This document shows, in pieces, positions 23,848 through 31,682 of a stretch of DNA of 64,000 bases. The DNA lies in NCBI RefSeq assembly GCF_030812785.1, contig NZ_JAUSTJ010000001.1:434001-498000 (forward strand), written 5' to 3'. This DNA is from Sphingomonas kyeonggiensis (GTDB taxonomy: Bacteria > Pseudomonadota > Alphaproteobacteria > Sphingomonadales > Sphingomonadaceae). The stretch's first letter is position 1; the number at the start of each line of letters is the position of its first letter. Made by a program: the position numbers and the translations under genes. The notes under the pieces were generated by a model. That model was given only the letters and a program-made list of their open reading frames with translations. It was not told the DNA's origin and made no database searches.

Positions 23848-24021
23848 CTATGTTCTCAGAGCGAGAATCGCCGTCAGGCTGGCAAGAAAAGCCGCTCGAT
23901 CAAATATCCATCCACATCTTTTCTCGAATTTCTGCACGAATGCCGCGATTTCGAGAGAAGCGGCGAGGAGAATAACCCATTGTGGATCATCCAGACTGCA
24001 GAAATTCTGGCGAACCCGTGC
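23848..24021 (-). other. 57-codon open frame in phase after the TGA of the 316-aa gene
   Basis: Directly after the TGA at 24022-24024 the same frame stays open for 57 codons to TAG at 23848. It encodes a hydrophobic segment (WVILLAASLEIAAFV) and a second one (FLASLTAILAL). No ATG lies in the frame; GTG or CTG starts are possible. It may be a readthrough extension, a small membrane protein, the remains of a longer gene, or chance. Confidence 0.3.
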
Positions 24022-24972
24022 TCAGCAGCCCGGTATGCGATAACGGCGCGTCAGTAGCAGCGGAGAAAAGCCGCCTTCGGATAGCTTGAACAAGGTTTGC
24101 GGTCGCGAGAGGAGTTGGATCGTGGCGTCCAGCGACGGGGTGCTGGTACCCCAATGGCGGTTGGTCTGCTGCAGGAACCGCGTGACCGGCGAAGTGTCGC
24201 GCGGTTCGACCAGCAGGTAGGCGGTATATTCGCCGTCGATCTTCTCGACTTGGGATGGATAGCCCGGCAGCGGTCCAAAGAACCCCTGGTCAAGCGGGAG
24301 AGGCGACTGCGCCCAGCGGACGACATCGCCAGCCTTCTGGTTCCAGATACGATCGGGATTGGCAATCCGGAACCCGCGGCAATCGGGATTGCGCACGAAG
24401 AACATCCACCCGAACGAGGGTTCGGCCAGCGGCTGAGCCAGTCCGATCGTCATCGCATCGCCATAGGCAAAAGACATGATGGGCAGCGTGACGGTATCGA
24501 CCGGCGCCGCGGCTGCCGGAAAGCGCGCGCGATCCCGTGATTGCCCGACATGGCGAAGCAGCCCCAGCGGGGTGGTCCGACTGCGAAACTCGTCGAACGA
24601 ATTGAGTTGCAGGACGATGGCAGCATGGGCTCGGTCGAGCGCATCGTCCGGCGCCTGAAGACCGCGAAACGCGTCGGCGAAGAAATCGGTGAACGGGCGG
24701 TCCCAGTCCTCGGGACGAATCTGCGCGCCGATCGGTTCGTTGCTCCTGGCAAGTCTTGCGAATGCTGCGTTGAAATAATCCGACAGCCGCATGCGATCCT
24801 GCGTCGAGAGCAGGCGCTCGCCCTTTTTGACTTTCGAAATTGCCTCGCGCTGGGCCTGTTCGCCCAACAGATCGTGATAGAGCACGGACCCCAAGGTCGT
24901 GGGCGAGACGTTGAGGTTGCAAAACGCCCCCAGGCCTTCGAATTTGAGCGCCAGATCGTAAATCGCCGCCAT
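24022..24972 (-). CDS. Unknown protein, first gene of the leftward operon
   Basis: A 316-aa soluble-looking protein, MAAIYDLALKFEGLGAFCNL..., with a central segment PLIMSFAYGD-like (VTLPIMSFAYGDAMTIGLAQ) and GFRIANPDRIWNQKAGDVVRWAQ. No signal peptide, membrane helix or family motif is recognised. An upstream in-frame start at 25035 exists, but ATG 24972 has GGGGGA well spaced before it. It is divergent from the caspase-like gene and shares its 113-bp intergenic region; a 200-bp gap separates it from the AAA gene. Confidence 0.72.
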   Translation of the reverse strand: MAAIYDLALKFEGLGAFCNLNVSPTTLGSVLYHDLLGEQAQREAISKVKKGERLLSTQDRMRLSDYFNAAFARLARSNEPIGAQIRPEDWDRPFTDFFADAFRGLQAPDDALDRAHAAIVLQLNSFDEFRSRTTPLGLLRHVGQSRDRARFPAAAAPVDTVTLPIMSFAYGDAMTIGLAQPLAEPSFGWMFFVRNPDCRGFRIANPDRIWNQKAGDVVRWAQSPLPLDQGFFGPLPGYPSQVEKIDGEYTAYLLVEPRDTSPVTRFLQQTNRHWGTSTPSLDATIQLLSRPQTLFKLSEGGFSPLLLTRRYRIPGC

Positions 24973-25013
24973 AATGTCGTCCCCCGTTGCTTGCCGGACG
25001 ATTGTCGGTGCGC

Positions 25014-25033
25014 GGCAATGAATTTCAATTGCC
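25014..25033. promoter_or_regulatory. Inverted repeat in the divergent intergenic region of the island
   Basis: GGCAAT (25014-25019), an 8-nt AT-rich spacer, and ATTGCC (25028-25033) form a perfect 6-bp inverted repeat midway between the two divergent starts (24972 and 25086). Its position would let one regulator control both operons. It is short enough to arise by chance. Confidence 0.35.
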
Positions 25034-25085
25034 ATTTCTTGCTGCGCTTGGTGTCTAGAACATGTTTCAAAGACCGGAGCGTGTC

Positions 25086-26519
25086 ATGCTGGGTGCCGCA
25101 CTGCTGATCGGAAACTCACGCTATGAGACGCTGCCGCCGCTGCACACGCCGGTGGGAGATGTCGATTATCTCGGTGAGCGCCTGCGCGAGATCGGTTTCG
25201 AGACGATCGTCGTGCGCGACGCCGGGCTGGCCACACTGAACCAGAGCATCTCGACTTTCCGGGAGACGGTTGACAGCCTCCCGCCGGAAAGCCGGGTGCT
25301 GCTGTATTTCGCCGGACATGGTGTCCAGGATTCGGGTGAGAATTACTTGCTGCCGATCGACGTCGATCCGCCACGCGCTGGAGGTAGCTGGGCGTTGCGC
25401 TCGCTTTCGCTCAGCGCATTGCTGACACAGGTCTGCTGGCGCGGAGACCAGCAGAAGCTGATCGCGCTCGACGCCTGCCGGGTAAGCGGCATTCCCAGCA
25501 CGACACGCAACGGTGATCGCGGGCTGGTGGAAGCGCATCCCAATTCACACCGGCACGTGCACGAGACGATGATCATGTTCGCCGCCGCGCCGGGCGAGGT
25601 GGCCAGCGACGGCGGCAGCTCGGGGACAAGCCCTTTCTGTCGCGCATTATGGTCCGCCCTCGAACGCCCCTATCGCCCGCTTGGCGCCATTGGAGCGGAA
25701 GTCGCGCGGCTGGTGCGGGCGCAGGAGGGCCACCAAGTTCCGTGGGTACATCACAATTTCATCGACACCTATGAGTGGGATTTTGCGGGGCCGGCACCCG
25801 TCGTCACGCCACCGCCTCCCGTGCTTCCCAAGAAGCCGGCGGTGCAGCAGATCTGGAGCGATGATGCTGCCGGCCACAGGACCAACATCTTCATCCAGGT
25901 GACGCCGGGCCGCGAAGCCGATCTCGACCAGGCGCTGAACGCCGGGCCGATCCGGGATTTCAGGGAATATGGGACAATCGTGTTCTCATGCCCCGACGAC
26001 GAGATGAACGAAGGAGTCGCGGCCCACATGCGCGAGCATTACGACCTTGAAGTCGTGATGCCCGAACGCACGACGCCGCGCGTCGCACCTTCGCCCCCGC
26101 AACCGCCCACCCAGCCGGCATCCTCGCAAGCGTCGTCGCCACCGCCCCTGTTGGCGGCGCTGCGCCAGCAAATGGGAAGGAGCCGCTGGAAGTGGATCGT
26201 GCTGCTGATCCCACCGCAGAATCGAATGCCATTCGCGGTATTCGCCGACAGGCTGCTCGACATCGACAAGAAGTTCGATCGGCCGCAGACGCGGGGCGTA
26301 ATGGGCGATGTGCTCGACGCCCTGCTCGGCACGCACCTCAGCGCCTTCAACCTCGACACGCTCGCGCTATATGGGACAATCGTCGCCAAGGGCGAGGGTG
26401 CCTATATCCCGGCGGACGTCCAGACCAGGATGGCTCGGGAATATGGCGTCGCGTTCGACTGGGCGGACTGGTCGACGATGAACGGCGTAGCGGCGGACTG
26501 CCGGAGACTGCCGGGCTGA
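25086..26519 (+). CDS. Caspase-like (metacaspase, peptidase C14) protein
   Basis: A 477-aa protein. The p20-type fold is clear: MLGAALLIGNSRYETLPPL, catalytic His78 in VLLYFAGHGVQ and Cys131 in LIALDACRVSG. Two proline-rich linkers (about 225-250 and 340-355) separate the protease from a middle and a C-terminal domain (PPLLAALRQQMGR...WKWIVLLIPPQNR) that I do not recognise. GGAG at 25076-25079 supports ATG 25086 over ATG 25062. Bacterial caspase homologues in defence loci act as suicidal or activating proteases; that role is inferred here from context. Confidence 0.88.
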   Translation: MLGAALLIGNSRYETLPPLHTPVGDVDYLGERLREIGFETIVVRDAGLATLNQSISTFRETVDSLPPESRVLLYFAGHGVQDSGENYLLPIDVDPPRAGGSWALRSLSLSALLTQVCWRGDQQKLIALDACRVSGIPSTTRNGDRGLVEAHPNSHRHVHETMIMFAAAPGEVASDGGSSGTSPFCRALWSALERPYRPLGAIGAEVARLVRAQEGHQVPWVHHNFIDTYEWDFAGPAPVVTPPPPVLPKKPAVQQIWSDDAAGHRTNIFIQVTPGREADLDQALNAGPIRDFREYGTIVFSCPDDEMNEGVAAHMREHYDLEVVMPERTTPRVAPSPPQPPTQPASSQASSPPPLLAALRQQMGRSRWKWIVLLIPPQNRMPFAVFADRLLDIDKKFDRPQTRGVMGDVLDALLGTHLSAFNLDTLALYGTIVAKGEGAYIPADVQTRMAREYGVAFDWADWSTMNGVAADCRRLPG

Positions 26520-26565
26520 CGGCAAGCCGCGGCAATAACACCATCTGCCCATTTCGACCAATCAG

Positions 26566-26586
26566 GCCCCGCCGATAGCGCGGGGC
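26566..26586 (+). terminator. GC hairpin after the caspase-like gene
   Basis: GCCCCGC (26566-26572) pairs with GCGGGGC (26580-26586) around a 7-nt loop. No strong T tract follows, so it may only attenuate transcription between the caspase-like gene and the vWA gene (138-bp gap). Confidence 0.35.
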
Positions 26587-26656
26587 GGTTATCTCAAATG
26601 CCTTCGTATCGGCCAGGCCCCCATCCGGGAGCGCTGATCCTACGGAGTGATTTGTC

Positions 26657-27367
26657 ATGGAATATGATGGCTTTTCCAACAACGACATCGTCCCGTCGAT
26701 TCCCGCGATCGTCGAGGGGAACTACGAAGAGCGCACCGCAGTCACGCTGCTGCTCGATATCTCGGACTCGATGCGCGGTCGTCCGATTGACCAGATTCAC
26801 CAGGGGCTCGAGAAGCTGAAGGCGCTGATCAAGCGTGATTCGCTGGTGGCGTCGAGAGTGTGCATTAGTGTCATTACCTTCGGCGGCAAGGGCCCGGAGC
26901 CGGTCACCCTGGTGCAGGACTTCATCGACGGAACCGACTTCGATCAGCAGATCACGCTTACCGCTGGCGGTCTGACGCCGATGGGTGGCGCCGTCGAGCT
27001 CGCGCTCGACAAGCAGGAGCAGTTCAAGAGGGACATGCGCGCCAGCGGTGGCACGTACAAGCGCCCCTGGATTGTCCTCATGACCGACGGCGCCCCAACC
27101 GACGATTACAAGGCCGTGGCCGCGCGCTGTGCCCAAATGGTGAGCCAGGGGAAGCTCCTGTTCTGGCCGCTTGCCACCGATGGCGCCGATCATGACGTGC
27201 TGCTGGAATTCGCCGGCCCCGATGGCCACGTATTCGACGTAGCCGGCGCGGACCTGAGCTCGATGTTCGAATGGGTCGGCGTGTCCGTCGCAAGTGCGTC
27301 ATACTCGAGCGCCGACGAGGAGGTCCAGTTCACCGCCCCCGGGCGCATCATCACCGCGCGGGTGTGA
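26657..27367 (+). CDS. TerY-like vWA domain protein
   Basis: A 236-aa protein that is almost entirely a von Willebrand A domain. The MIDAS is complete: DISDS (34-38), Thr107 in GGLTPMGGAV, and Asp144 in VLMTDGAPTDD. This wording (LLLDISDSMRG, GGLTPMGGAVELAL) is typical of TerY, the first member of the TerY-P triad with a PP2C phosphatase and a zinc-ribbon kinase, both of which follow immediately. GGAG at 26644-26647 precedes ATG 26657. It probably binds a phosphorylated partner in a metal-dependent way. Confidence 0.88.
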   Translation: MEYDGFSNNDIVPSIPAIVEGNYEERTAVTLLLDISDSMRGRPIDQIHQGLEKLKALIKRDSLVASRVCISVITFGGKGPEPVTLVQDFIDGTDFDQQITLTAGGLTPMGGAVELALDKQEQFKRDMRASGGTYKRPWIVLMTDGAPTDDYKAVAARCAQMVSQGKLLFWPLATDGADHDVLLEFAGPDGHVFDVAGADLSSMFEWVGVSVASASYSSADEEVQFTAPGRIITARV

Positions 27368-27368
27368 T

Positions 27369-28322
27369 ATGGAACAGGCGCTCCAGGCCATCCGCGAAGT
27401 GCCCGCGCCCTTCCGGACCGACAGCCTCGAAACCGACGACTGGCGGGTGGCGGCATGTGCCGTGGCGGGCCCCGGGCATCACGCCCGGGGCCTTGGCTGC
27501 GACGACAGTTTCGCCTGGCAGACGCACGGCCAATGGCTCGTCGCGTGCGTGTCCGATGGCGCGGGCTCGGCCCCGCACGGCGCGATCGGCGCACGGATCG
27601 GCGCCCGCACGGTCTGCGACGTCGCCGCGTTGCTGCTGCCGGACGATCTCGCCACCCCGGACGATCAAGCCGCGGTCGAGCAGGCGATCGCGATCGGCGT
27701 CGGCGCGGCACGCGCCGCGGTGGAACGCGACGCCCGCGATCGCGGCGCGCATCTGCGCCAGTATCACGCAACGCTCGTCGGGATCGTCGCCAAGGGTACC
27801 GAGGCGCTGCTGTTCCATATCGGTGACGGCGCGGGCATGGCATTCGGGCGTGCGGCCGGCGACGGCGCCACCGCGACGCTTTCCCCGCCGGAGAATGGCG
27901 AGTTCAGCAACCAAACGACCTTCTTCACCTTGCCGCGCTGGCGCGACTATCTGCGCTTCACCAGCACCGGCGGGTTCGACATGGCAGCATTGATGACCGA
28001 CGGCGTGACGCCGTTCGCGCTCGATCGCGGCGAGCAGCGGCCAGTCGCCGGATTCGTCGATCCGATCTGTGCGACGCTCGACAAGGTCGCGGCCCCGATC
28101 GGCGCACTGGCCCTGCACGCGCTGCTCGATCGCCCGGACGTGCGGGCAGCTTGTGACGACGACAAGACCATCCTGTGGCTTGCGCGCATCGGCGCGGCAC
28201 CGGTCGAGGCGGACCCGAGCGCGGCGGCGCCGGCGCGGCGGCCAAAGATCGACGCCGTCACCTATGTGCTGCACCGGCGACGACGCTGCCGGCGCGCGCG
28301 GAGGGCCGCATCATGTGGCTGA
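27369..28322 (+). CDS. PP2C-family protein phosphatase (TerY-P triad)
   Basis: A 317-aa protein. PP2C metal motifs: CVSDGAGS (Asp63-Gly64), the central LFHIGDGAG (GDG at 152-154 where GDS is usual), LMTDGVTP (210-212) and ACDDDKTI (263-266). The acid residues for two metal ions are present, so an active Ser/Thr phosphatase is likely. It starts 1 nt after the vWA stop and overlaps the kinase start by 10 nt, so the three are coupled. It should counteract the downstream kinase. Confidence 0.88.
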   Translation: MEQALQAIREVPAPFRTDSLETDDWRVAACAVAGPGHHARGLGCDDSFAWQTHGQWLVACVSDGAGSAPHGAIGARIGARTVCDVAALLLPDDLATPDDQAAVEQAIAIGVGAARAAVERDARDRGAHLRQYHATLVGIVAKGTEALLFHIGDGAGMAFGRAAGDGATATLSPPENGEFSNQTTFFTLPRWRDYLRFTSTGGFDMAALMTDGVTPFALDRGEQRPVAGFVDPICATLDKVAAPIGALALHALLDRPDVRAACDDDKTILWLARIGAAPVEADPSAAAPARRPKIDAVTYVLHRRRRCRRARRAASCG

Positions 28323-29647
28323 CGCTGCATACCCACCGCGCCGACGGCAGCCGCCGGGCGGTCCAGATCGACGAGCGCGCGCCGCTGGGTCGCGGAGGGG
28401 AGGGCCTGGTCTATCCGCTGCGCCACGACCCGCACTATGTCGTGAAGATGTTCGCCCGGCCCGATGCCGTACGCGAGGCTAAGATCCGGGCGATGATCGC
28501 GGCGCCCCCCGCGGTCAACCGCGACGGGCATCTGCACCTCGCCTGGCCCGAAGCGATCGTGACCGACACCAACGGTCGGTTCCTGGGCTATATGATGCCG
28601 CGCATCGACATGCGCCGCAGCGTGCCGCTCGACTGGTACCTGCTTCCCGCCCAGCGCAAGGCCGAGCGGCTGCGCGGCGACAGCGAGACCGATCTCGGGT
28701 TTCGCCTGACGATCGCACGCAACATCGCGGCAATCCTGGTCGCGATCCATGCAGCCGGGCATGCATTGGTCGACCTCAAGCCCCCCAACATCCTGGTCGA
28801 TCGCGAGCACGGAACCGTGGTGATCGTCGATTGCGACGGTTCGCGCATCTTCGAACCCGGTCGCATCCACCCCGCATTGGTCGCGACCGAGGAGTATCTC
28901 GCGCCCGAATTCCACGGCCGGGTGAAGCAGGCCGATGCCCGGCAGGACCGGTTCGCGCTGGCGGTGATCGTCTTTCGCCTGCTCAACGACGGGCTCTATC
29001 CGACCAATGGGACGCCGCTCGATCCCGCCGCCCCGGCTAGCCATATCGGCCGGATCAAGGCGGGCCTGTTCACCGTGAACCCGGCGGCGGCCATGAAACC
29101 GCACCCGGGCAGCATCCAGTCGTTCCTGGCCGACGAGACGATCGACCTGTTCCGTCGCGGCCTGTCGGCGGCAGGGTTGTTGCGGCCTGCGCCGTACCAT
29201 TGGCAATGCCATCTCGAACAGCTGCTGAAACGGGTCCGGCCGTGCCGCGCGGGGCGACATGCGATGCTTCCCAAGGGCTGTCCGTGGTGCGGCGAGATAC
29301 CGATGGCGCCCAGGCCGGCGCGTTCGGTCGTGTCGCCACCCGTGGTGAAGACGGTTCGCGCCACGCCGCCATCGCCAGCGAACGCGATCGGAGCAGCATG
29401 GGTGCGCCTGAACAAGGCTACCAAGGCTGGCGCGGCGACCATTGCGAAGACTGCCGTCATCGCCGCCGCTGCGCTGGCCATGGCGGCAAGCGAGCCGGGC
29501 GGACCGCTGGCCGGCAAGCTTTCCGAAAACGCGGCCACCACCGACGACAGTTGCCGTCGCGCGTCGCTGCACACCGGCAATCAGCAGCAAGCGACATGCC
29601 CGCCGATCGTGCCTAGCCCGGCTGCGAAGGAGAAAGCCAATGCGTAG
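28313..29647 (+). CDS. Ser/Thr protein kinase with C-terminal zinc ribbon (TerY-P triad)
   Basis: A 444-aa protein. The glycine loop (LGRGGEGLVY, 25-34), Lys45 (YVVKMF), catalytic loop VDLKPPN (Asp154), metal-binding Asp173 (VDCDG in place of DFG) and APEF are all present, so it is probably active. A zinc ribbon follows with Cys311, His316 and CPWC (323-326), the hallmark of TerY-P kinases. A hydrophobic stretch at about 385-402 (IAKTAVIAAAALAMAA) could anchor the C-terminus in the membrane. It overlaps the phosphatase by 10 nt and the next gene by 8 nt. Confidence 0.9.
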   Translation: MWLTLHTHRADGSRRAVQIDERAPLGRGGEGLVYPLRHDPHYVVKMFARPDAVREAKIRAMIAAPPAVNRDGHLHLAWPEAIVTDTNGRFLGYMMPRIDMRRSVPLDWYLLPAQRKAERLRGDSETDLGFRLTIARNIAAILVAIHAAGHALVDLKPPNILVDREHGTVVIVDCDGSRIFEPGRIHPALVATEEYLAPEFHGRVKQADARQDRFALAVIVFRLLNDGLYPTNGTPLDPAAPASHIGRIKAGLFTVNPAAAMKPHPGSIQSFLADETIDLFRRGLSAAGLLRPAPYHWQCHLEQLLKRVRPCRAGRHAMLPKGCPWCGEIPMAPRPARSVVSPPVVKTVRATPPSPANAIGAAWVRLNKATKAGAATIAKTAVIAAAALAMAASEPGGPLAGKLSENAATTDDSCRRASLHTGNQQQATCPPIVPSPAAKEKANA

Positions 29648-29867
29648 GATTTCCAGCGACGGCTGGCAGCAGCTGTCTGACCATCTCGAAACCGAAAGCC
29701 GGCGGCGCAAGGGGATGCCGGGCGCAATGTTCGGCGCCGCGATGGGCGCGGCGCGCACGATGGCACGAGCGCCTGGCGGCCGCGTCGATGTCGCGCTGAT
29801 CCTGACGGCCGCAATTGTCGGGCTCGCTTATGGCGCCGCCGATCTCGACCGGATCGATATCGATTGA
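29640..29867 (+). CDS. 75-aa protein with one membrane helix
   Basis: The ATG lies inside the kinase stop (8-nt overlap). A basic N-terminal half (DHLETESRRRKGMPGAMFGAA) is followed by one hydrophobic helix (VALILTAAIVGLAYGAA) and an acidic end (DLDRIDID). No family is recognised. The tight overlap argues for a real gene in the operon, perhaps a small membrane partner of the kinase. Confidence 0.65.
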   Translation: MRRISSDGWQQLSDHLETESRRRKGMPGAMFGAAMGAARTMARAPGGRVDVALILTAAIVGLAYGAADLDRIDID

Positions 29868-29898
29868 GCGCCATTCCGCACATTCAAGGAAGATCGCC

Positions 29899-30894
29899 AT
29901 GCAGAACCCGATCCACCCCAGACCCACAACGCACGCGATGAACCAGCGGCCGCAACCCGCACGGATCCCGCACCCGGCGCAGATCGCACCGCCCGCGCAA
30001 GCCGCACCGGCCGGGCATGCCGCCGGGCCGCAGCGCAGCCCGGCGGGCCGCTACCCCCTCCCCAGATTCACCATCCAGCAGGTGCAAACCACCTTGTTTC
30101 GCCGGCTGCTCGGCTATGCCCTGCTGTTCGGTGCGGCGATCTTCCTGCTGCTCGCGCTCGCCGCCCTACGCAGCAACGAAGTGCACAGCCTGGCGCCGCT
30201 CGGCGTCGGGCGGATCGTCGACGAGGCCGGGCGGAACGGATGGGGGATCGCCGGACTGCTGTCGGCACTCGAGAACATGCACTGCGCGGTCGGGTGCGCG
30301 ATCTTCGGACTGGCAATGGCGCTTGGCGCCATTCCGCCCGCATCCCCGCTGCCGGGGGAGGTCATCAACCTTCGGCGGCGTGGCGACGCGCGGCTTCACT
30401 TTCCGGCCCTTGCGGGCGGCCTGCTCATCTTCTGGTTCGGACTGGCAATATCGCTGGGCGGCATTCCGCTGGTCGGCGGACTTGCCGAGGCGGTGGGGAT
30501 GAGCCTGGCCGCCTGGTCGAGCTGGCGGGTGTTCGTGCCCGAGGCCCGGCACCTGCTGACCGTCATCACCGATACCGACATGGGCTGGTCCAATCGTATC
30601 CTGGTGGAAGGCGGCAAGTTCATCCGCAACGGCGTACGCACGATCCGCCCCGACATGGCGGTGCACGCAATCGTCATCACGCCGCTCTGGCTGCGCATCT
30701 TCGGGACGGGGCACCTGACCATCGCCTTCACCCAGTCTGACGGCAGCCGCGGTGCGGTGATGCTGCGCGCGGCGGGGCCGCTGCGCGAGCTCAGCGATGT
30801 CGCCGGCTATATCAACGGCCGCTGGCAGCGCGCGCTTCGCCCGACAAACCTTCAGGGCATGCAGCAGCCGCTGCGGCCCGCCGACTATCTCTGA
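29899..30894 (+). CDS. Membrane protein with a PH-like C-terminal domain, unknown
   Basis: A 331-aa protein. A Pro/Ala/His-rich N-terminus (about 1-50) is followed by three or four membrane helices (LLGYALLFGAAIFLLLALAA; CAIFGLAMALGAIPP; LLIFWFGLAISLGGIPLVGG; AVGMSLAAW). The C-terminal 110 residues (LVEGGKFIRNGVRTIRP, LTIAFTQSDGSRGAVML, LRELSDVAGYIN) look like a bacterial PH domain. AAGGAAG (29886-29892) supports ATG 29899. It may anchor or sense for the neighbouring phospho-switch; this is inferred from position. Confidence 0.72.
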   Translation: MQNPIHPRPTTHAMNQRPQPARIPHPAQIAPPAQAAPAGHAAGPQRSPAGRYPLPRFTIQQVQTTLFRRLLGYALLFGAAIFLLLALAALRSNEVHSLAPLGVGRIVDEAGRNGWGIAGLLSALENMHCAVGCAIFGLAMALGAIPPASPLPGEVINLRRRGDARLHFPALAGGLLIFWFGLAISLGGIPLVGGLAEAVGMSLAAWSSWRVFVPEARHLLTVITDTDMGWSNRILVEGGKFIRNGVRTIRPDMAVHAIVITPLWLRIFGTGHLTIAFTQSDGSRGAVMLRAAGPLRELSDVAGYINGRWQRALRPTNLQGMQQPLRPADYL

Positions 30895-30909
30895 CCAAGA
30901 GAGGCCGAT

Positions 30910-31680
30910 ATGTTCAGACAGATCTGGGCAGTCCTGACAAACGATCCAGCAGCGCGCGCGGACCATTTCGACCGCAACAGCCATCAGCAGCATCAGTTGC
31001 CGGACCACATGCCCGACCAGGCCAGCGTCCAGTGCCTGGTGGACGACAATCTGACGACCTGGCTCGACGATCCGGGCTTCCAGGAGGCCAATGCGGTGCT
31101 CGGTCTGCACGAGGCGGATTCGCAATCATGGCGCGGCATCCCTGCGCAGCCCTTTCTCGACACCGGCAACCAGGAGCCGACCGCCCCGGCCAGCACGCTG
31201 TCCGCCATCGACCCGGACGACCACTCCCATCCATCATACCAGCTGATAAGGACCGATGCAGACCATCGCGCGTCGCCATCATCAACTTATGATAACATCA
31301 ACCCGCGAGACAGCATGACCGGGCATTTCGCGAGCGACGTGCTCCCGCACATGGTGTGGGGCGGCGGATATGCGAGCTACGACATGTCGAATGGCGAGGA
31401 CCTTTCCGAGGTCGACCGCAACGACGTCCACGCCAACGTCTATCCGTGCCAGAATGGCGTGTTCATCGGCGGGCCTGATTTCCACGGGATCGACGACCCG
31501 GTTTCCGCCGCGGGCCAGCTCTCGGCTGAGTCCGGCGCCTCGGTGCCATATACGGCAGTCGAGATGCCGGCGGTCACCACCGCATATGACGCCAGCAACT
31601 GGGACGACGGCAGCTGCTCTGCCGATTATGGTGGCGGCTCGTGCGATACGGGCGGGTTTGACGGCGGATCCGGCGACTGA
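30910..31680 (+). CDS. Acidic, Gly/Asp-rich protein, unknown
   Basis: A 256-aa protein without signal peptide or membrane helix. It is rich in Asp, His and Ser, and the end (DDGSCSADYGGGSCDTGG, then FDGGSGD) is a Gly/Asp/Cys-rich tail like those of several uncharacterised bacterial conflict and envelope proteins. The middle contains a more ordered part (VLPHMVWGGGYASYDMSNGE). No family is recognised. It lies 15 nt after the PH-like protein and 2 nt before the VirD4-like gene. Confidence 0.65.
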   Translation: MFRQIWAVLTNDPAARADHFDRNSHQQHQLPDHMPDQASVQCLVDDNLTTWLDDPGFQEANAVLGLHEADSQSWRGIPAQPFLDTGNQEPTAPASTLSAIDPDDHSHPSYQLIRTDADHRASPSSTYDNINPRDSMTGHFASDVLPHMVWGGGYASYDMSNGEDLSEVDRNDVHANVYPCQNGVFIGGPDFHGIDDPVSAAGQLSAESGASVPYTAVEMPAVTTAYDASNWDDGSCSADYGGGSCDTGGFDGGSGD

Positions 31681-31682
31681 CG

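Noticed and set aside
23794..24057. An 87-codon plus-strand frame between the AAA gene and the 316-aa gene
   Set aside because: It overlaps the AAA start, has no ribosome site or family features, and runs against the operon.
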